A stretch of 64,000 nt of DNA, taken from assembly GCA_002118135.1 (NCBI GenBank), contig BDIU01000347.1:105882-169881 (forward strand), given 5' to 3'. The stretch is from Trebouxia sp. TZW2008 (lineage: Eukaryota > Chlorophyta > Trebouxiophyceae > Trebouxiales > Trebouxiaceae). The notes below the pieces were generated by a model. The model was not told the origin of the DNA, searched no databases, and worked only from the letters and a program-made list of their open reading frames with translations. The position numbers and the translations under genes are program-made. Positions 10,942 to 20,501 of the stretch are shown piece by piece; the stretch's first letter is position 1; every line of letters begins with the position of its first letter.

Positions 10942-13600
10942 ATGGACCTGGTAGCCCTTCGGCAGCAAATTCTCTCCAGCAATAAGACTGCCAGTGAGAA
11001 GGCTAAGGGTTTTCTGCTGAAAAGCAAGGTCAATGATTTAAGCAAGGACGAGTGGCGAGAACTTATAGCTGGCATCCCTGAAGAGGTGGAGGAAGAAATT
11101 GGCATTTTGAAGTCAGCAGGTACCTATCTTCACATGCATACTAGCAGTCCACAAAGTTGCTAATGTCAGTCCGCAAGCCAGGCAAGATGTCTCACACTGG
11201 CAGCTGCTTGCTGCATGGCGAGAAGAGTGTTGATGAAGCACTCCAATCATTGGCTTTGGTTTCATGAAGCAGCTTTCTTTCTGAGCTCTGCACGTGAGCC
11301 TGTTGTGCAAAGCGCATATGAATGCAACTAACTGTAAGCCAACAAGATACTTGTTGCCTACTTTGCCCTTGTGTACATTGACTTTACACTACGTTGCCAA
11401 ATGATCATTGCAGCTCACTCAGCTTGTGCAACCTCCTCAGCATTTCAACATGTGGCAGCATGCAAAGCTGAGCTGGCGTTTCACAGACCCAGCGCTGATG
11501 TCATTACTTTACTGTGTGCAGCACCACAGGCGTCAGCCACGCTAACAGTTAGGCAGCAGTAGTCAATAGCTGCAGGTACGCATACAGTCCAGAAGCACAT
11601 GTAGTATTGACCACATTTAGTTTGCATCCTTGTGTGCTGTCGAGCTGGTCAAAAGCTGGAAGCTGGTGCTGGGCATGCAACGCACATGCGTAGCAAGCTT
11701 CACCTGCATGGCTGAATGAGTTTTCAGCCCCTAACCTCGCGCTTGTCATGCTCAAATGCTTCCGTACGCTGTATACATGCTATGACCCTCAGCATTGAAT
11801 GCTTGCCTGTTCTTGAATTATGCGTCTGCTGCTTTGCAGTCTTGTCCCTAGATGATATTTGCTGTCATGCAGAATTATGCCTTATGAGTCTGCCTTGTGC
11901 TGCAGATGAGACTGGCGAATATGTGCGCCGACTGTTGGAGCCTGCTTTACGCATTGTCCCAGCAGCTGTTGACATTCAGGCCTTGTTCGATTCTGCGCTG
12001 CACATATCAGGCACCCCTCCCTTCCCAGTTCCAGATGTGTTCTATGAGTCTCAGAGGCTGCAGAATAAGGACATGGAGTTTATCTTGGCACCAGTCTCAC
12101 AGTCTGGCGCTGTAACATTAAGCTCTGCAGTACACACTGTACTTTGCAAGCAATTTCCAGTTGGGGCAGAGATGGTGCAAGCAGGTCTGCTTCCAACTAG
12201 TACTTTTGGTCTGCTTGCCAGTGCATTGCATGGGCTGTGCTCTCCACCAGGCTTGTAGGCAGCTTGTGTGCTTTGCTGCTGATTATGTCAAGCGATGCGA
12301 CGTGTCAGCAGTATGAAGTCATGTTCATGCTGTGATAATATCATGTTGGCACGCAGGCCAATTTGACCAGCTTGTTTGTGAGATCATGGAACTCTTGGAC
12401 CAGTATGCTGGACGCCTGAGCTTGAAGCGCAAGCGAAATGAAGGCAAAGCTTCCCTGACACTGAAAGCAAAACGTCCAGATCTATGTCTGCTTGTTCGGA
12501 ATGCACTTCTTTTCAAGGGCGAAGATAAGCATCGAGAGGCCAGCCTTGACTAGGCGGTAGCTGAGCTCAAGCAGAAAATGCGTCGATGGAGCCGCAGCTA
12601 CCACGGACAGGTGAGTCTGTCGCTATACCATTGCTGTATGATTGTTGCTATGACTGCGCCATGCAAAGAGAGTGCATGCGTTTTGCTTGGGATGGTCATC
12701 TATCATGGAAGCAAAAGTCTGCCATGAGGCATATTCTGTATACAGGTGGAATTTCTACTCTGCTATGCAATGGCGGGAGGCCACGTCAGGATTTGTATGC
12801 TGCGTCGTGATGCACCAGACAGCTGTATTGTTCTAAGCGGTGACCACAACATCTATGCAATCAGAGGCAGACTAGAGCTTTTGCGCATTGCTGTCTTGTT
12901 GTATAGCATTCTTACCATTCAGCAAACTCAGCTACCAAGTGATGTTGTGCCACTGGGTAGTGAGCTGGAGTTCTCTAGTGGCACAACAATCACCATTATG
13001 GAGGACTACATCATAAAACGTGTGGACATTCAGAAGCAGCCGCATCTCATTGACCAGCTGGCAGAGCTGCAAGAGCTGTACAGAGCAACAAAAACTAGTC
13101 AGCACCTCATACGGTCTGAGGAAGGTCCACACATTCGCAACAGATACACTGTTATTCTGTCTCCTTATGGTGATCAGCTTTGGTCTGGTTCTGTCTTTAC
13201 TGGAATAACATCACTGTCGCAGCTCCAAGCAGCCATAAGATGCGTACTGCTTGCCTTGAAGGACCTTCACACTGCACGCTTTGCACACACCGACATCCGA
13301 TGGCCAAACGTGATAAGGTGCAGCGCTGATGCATTTTGCTTGATTGATCTCGAAACAGCTGTGAAGTTGGGTTGCAAGTGGGATATTGGAAAGCATGGGC
13401 CTCACCGCAATGCTTGGACAGGAAACACCTTGACCGGAGGCAGGTATACAGCAGAGTCAGACTTGGAGTTGGTGGGACACATGCTGACAGAACCTGGGCT
13501 GCCACCTCTTGGTGAATTTGGTTGTCTTTTTGCTGAGGATTTGATGGCCAAGTCTGTTTCATTGCAAGGTGCTCTGCAGCACATCTGGCTTCAGTCGTGA
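10942..13600 (+). CDS. PD-(D/E)XK nuclease-like plus kinase-like protein (CR-effector type), interrupted by an in-frame TAG
   Basis: Four exons in consistent phase: 10942-11119, 11906-12184, 12357-12610, 12746-13600 (TGA), about 521 codons. Residues ~180-250 hold RPDLCLLVRNALLFKGEDK, whose D...E-x-K pattern matches the nuclease-like segment of Crinkler/RHS-type (CR) effectors known from algae, oomycetes, fungi and plants. Residues ~340-500 are kinase-like: HTDIRWPNV stands for the HRD...N catalytic loop and CLIDLE for the metal-binding DFG. The N-terminal 150 residues are unrecognised and acidic/helical. A TAG at 12551-12553 (codon 218) lies between the nuclease motif and the conserved helix after it, with no splice that would skip it cleanly. 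The gene is therefore recently broken, recoded, or affected by a sequence error. Family knowledge suggests DNA damage or signalling effectors; the role here is unknown. Confidence 0.75.
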
Positions 13601-14242
13601 TCTGAGACTCATGTACAACATTCTGATGTTGAATGTCATTGCAGGCAGCAGCATGTCATTGAGTCCTTCCCATAGTAATCATAGTGTCTTGCAAGTACTT
13701 TCTTGTTACATTTTGTCAAAACATTGAGGTGGTTCAGGGTTGTTGCCTAGGAGAGCAACACCGTACAGCACGCAGTATGCTTCAATTGCCAGCCAAAAGA
13801 GCCTTTGGGACTGTATCTCAAGTTGATGGACCCACTGCAAATGTGGGGGTATGCAAGGTGCTGGTCAAGCTCAAAATTATGCTTACCCATGCTGATCACA
13901 GCAGCCATTTACCACGGGGGTTTCTGCAGTGAGTTCTGTATTGAACCGAGCTCATAGATGGCACGTCCCGCTTTCATGAAATTGCATGATCATGTTTTAC
14001 TAGGCAATCATCAATATGCCTTATGGGGTTTGCCATTCGAGTTGGGCAAAGCTGCTTGGCTGTAGCACACTATGATTGTGTGATTCAGCTCTGTTGGTCC
14101 ACATGGCTGCTGCAGTGCAGATTTGTTTCCAGCTAGTTCGGTTCGAAGGCTAGACAAATTTTGCAACCCTAGTCCTCGTGCCCGACAGTGACGTGTGTGC
14201 GAGAGTGATAGATTTGATCAAAGTCACGACAACATTCAACAT
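13601..14242. other. Intergenic, no gene seen
   Basis: This is the 3' flank of the nuclease-kinase gene and the downstream flank of the Helitron remnant. Only short shadow ORFs are present. A CTAG at 14169-14172 in a CG-richer stretch could mark the 3' terminus of the minus-strand Helitron, but no clear subterminal hairpin supports it. Confidence 0.4.
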
Positions 14243-14653
14243 TCATTCAACCTTAGCTCGTCGCATCAACAACTCCCTCTGCACTAAATTCCTGACATAA
14301 ACACCCTCAAGTCCCTCAACATTGCCAGCACTGACCACAACCCTAATGGCAACTCTGGCCTTGACCCTGGACATAGCCACATACAGCTGACCATGCGAGA
14401 AGCATTGCACTGGCAAGACCAGCCCAGCTTTGTCCAGGGTTTGGCCCTGTGACTTGTTGGTTGTCATTGCAAATGCCAACCAAACAGGGAATTGCCTGCG
14501 CTGGAACTTGAAAGGCAGATTGAAGTCAGTGTGGGTGCAATTGATAAGTGGAATGAACACAGTGTTTCCCACACAGCAACCTGTGACAACCTGAGCTTCA
14601 AGCACCCTGGAGTGGACAGTCTTGCAATATGACTGCACATCAACAAATGTCAC
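14243..14653 (-). mobile_element. Helitron remnant: C-terminal part of Pif1-like RepHel helicase
   Basis: The minus frame encodes about 136 residues ending in a stop at 14243. It contains FAMTTNKSQGQTLDKAGL (helicase motif V/VI region) and HGQLYVAMSRV, with VFIPLINCTHTDFNLPFKFQ upstream. This is the characteristic end of Helitron-encoded Pif1-family helicases (rolling-circle DNA transposons). There is no ATG; the frame opens after a possible TTTCCAG acceptor. The Walker A/B part of the helicase and the Rep endonuclease are not found in the window, so this is a truncated, non-autonomous remnant. Confidence 0.88.
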
Positions 14654-14900
14654 CCTGGAAATACTTGGGCAAGAAAGGAGAAGTTCACGCTGTCAATCCT
14701 TGTCTGTGGATGGAAGTGACCCACAACATGCAATTGTCAGACATCGCTGCATTCTGCTGGCGCAGGCGCAAGCGCAGCCTTCAAGAGCACACCTACATCA
14801 TGCTCACAAGACTGCAATTGCCACTGCAGCTCATGCACTCAATGCTCCCGACACCACAGAATCAGCAAGACATGGGACAGGTACATCATTGCATTCCACC

Positions 14901-15314
14901 ATGCACCCCTCAAGATCAGTTCCAGTGGTACCAACATTGTTAGCAGCACCACCATCAGCAGCAGCAGCAGCAGTAATAACACTGGCAGCAGCAACAGTAA
15001 CATCATCATCAGCAGCAACAGCAGCAAGACTTTTGGCACCAGCCATGCAGGCATTCGCTACTCCTGCACAGACATCTTCTCAAGATGCTGCATCACCGGT
15101 CACTGTTGCACAGTGGATCAGCTACATTAATGCTCATCTCAAGTCTGAAGTTCAAATCACAAACAGCCAGGCACAGTCGCTAGAGAGAGCTGTAGGTGAC
15201 CTAGAGGTGTTGCGGGAGTTTGCACTGTCACAGCATGTGTCTCTGAATCAGATGCTTAGGGAAGACTGCAAGATGAACGTAGTCCAAATTGTTGCTGTCT
15301 GGCGAGCATTGTGA
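14901..15314 (+). CDS. Ala-rich protein with unrecognised C-terminal helical domain, copy 1
   Basis: From ATG 14901 the frame gives 137 residues; the frame is open further back to 14622 without a better start. Residues ~15-50 are Ala/Thr/Ser low complexity from GCA/ACA/TCA repeats. Residues ~65-137 form a compact, probably all-helical domain (LKSEVQIT...LERAVGDLEVLREF...NQMLRED...VQIVAVWRAL). The minus-strand ORF at 16294-16545 encodes a clear homologue, which argues that the frame is real. The ending resembles SAM-like domains, but only loosely. No function can be assigned; the place next to a Helitron remnant suggests possible transfer or capture. Confidence 0.5.
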   Translation: MHPSRSVPVVPTLLAAPPSAAAAAVITLAAATVTSSSAATAARLLAPAMQAFATPAQTSSQDAASPVTVAQWISYINAHLKSEVQITNSQAQSLERAVGDLEVLREFALSQHVSLNQMLREDCKMNVVQIVAVWRAL

Positions 15315-16293
15315 CAAAGCTGTCATGTAGCATTGTGCACTTGTTTAGCACTGCGCAGTTGGTGGTGTGTCACCGGCTTGCAAGCATGGGGCTTCCCAGC
15401 GTCATTGATCCCAACATAACAGCCTGTTGTCAACTTTTCATGCCAAGTTGGTGCTGTACCTGACTGTCAGCGTGAGATTTGGCAGCATGTCAGCCTTTCT
15501 TTCACTAAGTTGCTGATTATATCAGACAGTGACTCATGCCATTCATTGCCCTTCATGTTACGTCTGTAGAATGGGGACGGGCTGAATGGACTGTAATTAT
15601 TGTTCATATGAACTGTTGTTGTAGCGACGAAACAGGATGCAACATTGAATCATTGTGCACATTCTCGATATCATAGCTTTGCCCAGCAGAACCGTCCTCA
15701 TGCCTGAACGTGATACTTAACTGCATTTCTGAATATCACTGCATGCTAATAATTGTGTATGTGCTGTGAGTGTCAGCCTCAATGCACAGCTTGATTGCAC
15801 AACAATTGACACAGCCCCAAACTGTACATGCCTACTCACTGACTCATGATCATGCGCAGACGTCTGTTAGTCGGACATCTGCCTCAATCAGTGATGGACG
15901 CAACGAGAGTGAGGGACCACATGCAGTACTTGTATGTCACATTGTTGAGTGGCTTGTGTCAAATGCAGGCACGCCACATCGTGAGCCCCTCAAGTATACA
16001 ACCAAAAAGGTAGATACGATGGTCAACACACCACTGGACTGTCTTGAATTCTTCCCAAATCAGTTTTCTTGCAGCATGCAATGCATTTGGACTATGCTGC
16101 AAGAAGGCCAACGTTGATATGATACCTGCGCATGCATTGACTGACAACAATCTGCTGCTGATGCTTAGAGCGGGCTGCTGCAGAGATGATGCTTAGAGCA
16201 GGCTGCTGCAGAGATGGGAGACACTCGGATTTGTATTAGTTGACTGCGTTGAGTACAACTTGGCAATTAGGTTTTGCTCAACTGTCCTTGTGA
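15315..16293. other. Spacer between two convergent homologous ORFs
   Basis: No gene is recognised. The plus frame at 15770-16117 (GTG start) is featureless. The only structure is the 28-bp tandem duplication listed separately. Confidence 0.4.
16159..16214. repeat. 28-bp tandem duplication
   Basis: TGATGCTTAGAGC(G/A)GGCTG... occurs twice back to back, at 16159-16186 and 16187-16214, with one mismatch. This implies a recent slippage or duplication event. Confidence 0.9.
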
Positions 16294-16545
16294 TCACTGG
16301 CTAAGCACAATGAGGTTGAGCACGCGCCTGACTGCCACAACTTGCAAGGGTTTCAGCTGAACCTCAGCCCTGAGCACATCATTCAATTCTTGATCTTGAA
16401 ACAGCTCCTGGAAAAGGCTCAAGTCGCCAACAGCAATTTCCAGCTGCTGCATCTGAGCTTGTGTGAGCTGAAGCTCTGGCTTGAGTTGGGTGTTCACTGA
16501 TTTTGCAAAATCTGCAATTGAAGTTGGTGCTTGTGCTGACTTCAT
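16294..16545 (-). CDS. Unrecognised helical domain protein, copy 2 (convergent with 14901-15314)
   Basis: The minus ORF of 83 codons starts at ATG 16545. It aligns along its length with the C-terminal domain of the plus-strand copy: QLKPELQLT / HLKSEVQIT, LEIAVGDLSLFQEL / LERAVGDLEVLREF, LNDVLRAEVQLKPLQVVAV / LNQMLREDCKMNVVQIVAV. Upstream of the ATG the frame continues as an Ala/Ser-rich stretch with a TAG at about 16597, so copy 2 has probably lost its N-terminal region or begins in a different exon. No catalytic motif is visible. Confidence 0.5.
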   Translation of the reverse strand: MKSAQAPTSIADFAKSVNTQLKPELQLTQAQMQQLEIAVGDLSLFQELFQDQELNDVLRAEVQLKPLQVVAVRRVLNLIVLSQ

Positions 16546-17239
16546 ACTAGCAAAAACTATCAGCTGTGAAGCTGGTGCACCTGCCTAGGCTGCGCTAAGT
16601 GCAGTAGATGGCATAGCTGCTTCAGCATCACCTGGCCTTGTCTATGCCAACGCTGCATGTGTCGTGCGCCTACAGTCAAAAAAGCATGTTGCATTGATTC
16701 CTCATGTCATTGTATCTGCATACACCACTGTTCAACAATGTGAAACGGCAAGGCACATAGTTTTTGGTCATCACACCAAGTCAGTGTGCTTGCAAGTAGC
16801 ACAAAGTCGCCTCGAATACTGACTCAGCTCACCTTCCTGAAGCAGCAAACGTGATAGATTGTCTCGACGGCTTTGTGACACGGCCAGATGTACGTCTCCT
16901 CTGTCTCTGCTGCTACTGCTGCTGCTGGCTGAGAATCTTGATGCGGAACACTTCCAAGATTGCAAGGGGTGAACTTGACCAACGGTGTGTCACCTGACCA
17001 TGTACAGACGTAAACGTTGGTGATAGACGAATGTTTGTATGCGCTGCAGGCTCAGCTGCCAAACAACCTCCCAACTTTGTAACCTCATGCGAACTTCCTT
17101 CTTTCAACACTTGTGTCTCAGGCCATCGCAATATGCTTGCTGCTGGCTCTGCAGGCAACACAGTCGACTTTTGTTTGTCGACCTATAAGCTGCTGTCACT
17201 TTTCAGCGATGCAACGTGCATCCTGCATGCTGCAAGCTG
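16546..17239. other. Intergenic, no gene seen
   Basis: A CTGCTGCTACTGCTGCTGCT triplet run lies at about 16907-16926. Overlapping Ser- and Ala-rich ORFs on both strands follow from that composition. Nothing recognisable is present. Confidence 0.4.
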
Positions 17240-18030
17240 CCCCGGTCTCCAAGAGGTCTGGGCGTTAGCTGCAAGGTCTGCCAAGCGCCTTAACCAGAAG
17301 ATCGACTCTTGAAAGTCAGGAGCTCCGGAGCAAAATGCAACTCGCGTCCCTGCGACTTTCGACGTGCCGGGGCTTCAACGGCTGCGCACGTTCTTGAGTT
17401 GATGCGCGGAACCAGACTGCGGACATCAAAGTCGCTGATCACTTCTGAAACACTCAGCTTGCTACTGGGTCGACGGGGGCTGCGAATTTACATTCACGCC
17501 CACAAGCAGAGATGCACGCTTCAGCCATTGAGCTTGCAGCGCTCTGCCATCGGTCTCCTAGCGATGCGCAGCACGCACGGCAAGCAGGTTTGACCTAGCC
17601 AGCGAACTGCCAAAGTCGAAGTTGCCGGCAACGACTCAAGATTTGATTTTGATTTGCAGCACGCGGGAAGCAGTCTTAAAGAACTAGCCCGTGCTGCGAG
17701 CTGTGACTCATAGCAGATGAGTCGCGCTCAGCAGGGCTGAGGCAAATCTTGATGTCTCAAATCGCCTCAGCGCATTTCTACAGTGAAGCCCTGCCCAGTG
17801 CAAAAACGGCTAGTGCAGTGCGTAGTGCAAAAGCCAGTGCAAAGCTCAGTCAAAAAGTTTCAAACACTCAACAGGTGATCAACACCAACCACGCCTAGAT
17901 GCTTTCGCCTGTGGTCTGTCTACCTGTACTGCTTAGCTGGACAGCTGTCAGTTCAAAGCGTGCTGGCCCGAGGCTGACGCAAGTCCGATGTTTTGTCCTG
18001 CCGTGATGCAGGTCGCCTTAGATCTACAAG
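17240..18030 (+). promoter_or_regulatory. CpG-rich upstream region of the HMG-box gene
   Basis: CpG is much more frequent than in the flanking DNA (for example GGGTCGACGGGGGCTGCG and GTGCCGGGGCTTC), up to the start codon at 18031. A short direct-repeat cluster of AGTGCAAAA-like words lies at about 17796-17850. An open frame at 17309-17593 begins at TTG and has no homology. I read the block as promoter plus leader of the HMG gene. Confidence 0.45.
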
Positions 18031-18605
18031 ATGCCTCCCAAGAAGACCAAAGACAGCGCTGCTTCCCCCAAGAAGGAGCGTGCCACACGTGCTAAGAAGG
18101 ACCCCAACGCTCCCAAGAAGCCCTCTGGCGCGTACATATTCTTTTGCAACGACAAGCGAGCGGAGGTCAAGAAAGCCAACCCCGACTTCGGTGTGGCAGA
18201 GTCCGGGCGGGAGCTTGGAGCCATGTGGAAGAACTGCAGCGACGCTGACAAGCAGGTGCGGCTTTCCCGCTTGCTTGCTGTCGTGGGTTTGTCCGAACTT
18301 GTCATGCAAGCTTTCGTTCCCCTTCCTGTTTAGTTTCCTTGTGCTGGACTTGATACCTTTTGCTGTCTGCAGAAATACTTCAAGATGGCAGAGAAGGACA
18401 AGGAGAGATACACAAAGGAGGCTGCAGCGTAAGTCATGTGTCCAGATCTACTGTCATGCTCACCTGAAGCTGGCTCACAGGCCAGCGCAAATAACTCAAT
18501 TGTCTGCTGTATCCAACTCTGTGCTGCTCCTACAGGTACAGCAGCAAGTCTGAGAAGTCAAAGAAAGAAGAGGAGGACACCAAGGAGGAGGCGGATGAGG
18601 ACTAA
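18031..18605 (+). CDS. HMG-box chromatin protein (HMGB/NHP6-like), 116 aa
   Basis: Three exons: 18031-18255, 18373-18428 and 18536-18605 (TAA). The introns have GTGCGG/CTGCAG and GTAAGT/CTACAG ends, and the second splits the codon GC|G. The ATG follows a GATCTACAAG context. A Lys-rich N-terminus of about 25 residues precedes one HMG box: DPNAPKKPSGAYIFFCNDKR, then NPDFGVAESGRELGAMWKN, ADKQ and KYFKMAEKDKERYTKEAAA. A short acidic/basic tail (KSKKEEEDTKEEADED) ends the protein. This matches small nuclear HMGB proteins, which bend DNA non-specifically in chromatin. The codon choice (AAG, GAG, CCC) is more GC-ended than in the neighbouring genes, typical of high expression. Confidence 0.95.
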
Positions 18606-20335
18606 CGTGCTGTTGTTTGAATAGATCTGCCTCAAAAGGGAGGCATGTATATGTAGCCTGAGTGTATTTTATCAAGACCCATCTGCCAGAATGTACTCGC
18701 TTGACCTTGACTTGACTGCTGTGGTCAGAAGACCTCTCAAGAGCTGAGAGGGTTGGACTTACCACAAGCACCCTCAACACCTTTGACTGTTGACCACTTG
18801 AAATGACTTTGTAGCACCTTGCTCGACTGTTCTGATGCAAACTTATCTCTGTAAAGTTACGGTACGTGTAGCAATCGCAGCAACATTGTCAAGCGCCAAC
18901 ATGAACAAGTTTCAAAACAATGAGCAGATGTGTCTGTCAGATTTCATGCTGCATTGAGATGTGACTAAAGTATGCATCCTGTCTAGTCTGCTTGTCATCC
19001 CAGCTGATGCTGCTGGATGTACCTGCACCAATATGCTCCGCTATTCACCTGAAATGCACAGTATCAATGGCAGCATAAAGCCAGGCCTCTTGCTCATCAA
19101 ATGCAAAGATGCTGCGAAGCTTCGCAAGCTTTGCTGACATGGCTGGCCTGCTTTGCCTGATGATTTGTTCCTGCACGGTCAATATGTCTTTCCAACACGA
19201 CACAGTGACTACTTGCTATTACTATAGCAAATTTGTATGTGATTAGCTCATCAATGGCTGCAGCCAGACTGCATGACAACATCAGCAGCTGCAAGATGTC
19301 TGGGCTTGAGTGCTTCTGTCTGTACGTCCCTGCATGATCCACAAGAGATTGAATGCTGGTGCTCAGTTGGTTTTTTGCACAGCACTCACAGCTTGCTGTG
19401 CTGAATGCACGGCTTGTGAAAGACACCCATTGCTTCACTTACGCTGGTCCAATTTGCTGACTTGACGCCTTGACTGTTCATTACACAGGATCTGCACTGC
19501 TGCTGCTGTGCGTGATGTGATCAATCAATATTGCTCTGAGCAGCTTTCCTGCTATCTGGCTTAACAGGCTCAGCTGCCCTTGGCCTTTGCAAAAGCGACA
19601 GCTGTTGCGTCCCCTCATCCAGATGCAAGAGCTGCTGTGGGCACACTTGATGTCTGCATTTCTGGCATTTGAGGGCAGGCTTGCATGCAGTGGGCTGCTC
19701 TGGTGACAATGCGTTTGATGGTGCTGGAGGTGGTGCCAGCCGCATGCTGCAGTTCATGCACATGGTGCTCCTGACAGCAGCAACACAGTTGACACTGTTA
19801 TCAGAAAATGCTGGATGTCCCAGTGACAGTCCGTTTTTGCAGAAATTACAGGTCTGACAATGATAAAATGATGGCACTGCTCACCTCAGGTGTCAATGAG
19901 ATGCTGCAGCAGAACCCATCTTGCATTTGCACAGGCGCAGTCACAGCTCAAAGTTTGCTGGAACAGTCGGTGTATACTGTGTTTTATACAATGCATCATT
20001 GGCATACCATCGAGCTGAACAAATGTGCAATGATCACAAGCAAGGCAGCAGATGTGATGAGCAAAGTGGTTTGCTGATGGTGGATGGAAGGCACATTTGG
20101 TTGCAGAAGGTTGCAGAAGGTTGGGTTGAAATGCAGACGGCAAGATTTTTGAGCTACTGTGCAAGTGACAGAACTAGAAATGTGGCTTGTTCATGCAAGT
20201 TGGTGTCACTTGTTTGCTGATATCTTTGAACTCACAGAACACTGCATTGGGCTGTGAGCTAAAACAAGTTACAGCACACACTACATTGTAAATGCCAGCA
20301 GCAGACGACAGCGCAGCCAAAACGGCAGCGCAGCC
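18606..20335. other. 3' flank of HMG gene and gene-poor DNA
   Basis: Beyond the HMG 3' UTR no conserved domain is seen. A minus frame at 19521-19856, preceded by a TTGTCAG acceptor-like site, encodes a Cys-rich stretch (TCNFCKNG..., MCMNCS, KCQKCRHQVC). The TGC-rich DNA makes Cys-rich frames common by chance, so I give it little weight. Confidence 0.35.
18850..18854 (+). terminator. Possible polyadenylation signal TGTAA of the HMG gene
   Basis: TGTAA lies about 245 nt after the HMG stop. In green algae this pentamer is the usual poly(A) signal, near the cleavage site. The motif is short, so the assignment rests on position alone. Confidence 0.35.
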
Positions 20336-20501
20336 AAAACAGGTGGCAACTTGCATCCTAGCCTTGCTTCACTGGGAGATGGCCTGCTCTGCAGTACCGG
20401 CTCCCAGCGAAATGAAGCTAAGTGGCAAGCTCCAGTCATTACCAGAATTTGAACCCCTGACCTCATCTCAACAGGCATCTGGCAGGCTCTGACCATGACT
20501 G
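20336..20501 (-). repeat. tRNA-derived SINE/Pol III hairpin element, copy a
   Basis: Minus-strand order: A-box-like TGGTCAGAGCC (20494-20484), B box GGTTCAAATTC (20455-20445), hairpin (20429-20350; arms CTTGC/GCAAG, GCTTCA/TGAAGC, CTGGGAG/CTCCCAG), then TTTT (20339-20336). A-to-B spacing is 39 nt, as in tRNA genes. Confidence 0.75.

Noticed and set aside
14146..14160. tRNA gene signalled by GGTTCGAAGGC
   Set aside because: No A box at the right distance and no cloverleaf could be drawn.
14831..15054. Minus ORFs rich in Leu or Ala over 14.83-15.05 kb
   Set aside because: They are antisense shadows of the GCA/TCA triplet-rich Ala tract of the plus ORF.
19521..19856. Cys-rich minus ORF with several CxxC pairs, zinc-finger-like
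   Set aside because: TGC and GCA are among the commonest triplets in this DNA, so Cys/His/Ala-rich frames arise everywhere. No spacing matches a known zinc-finger family and no partner exons were found.
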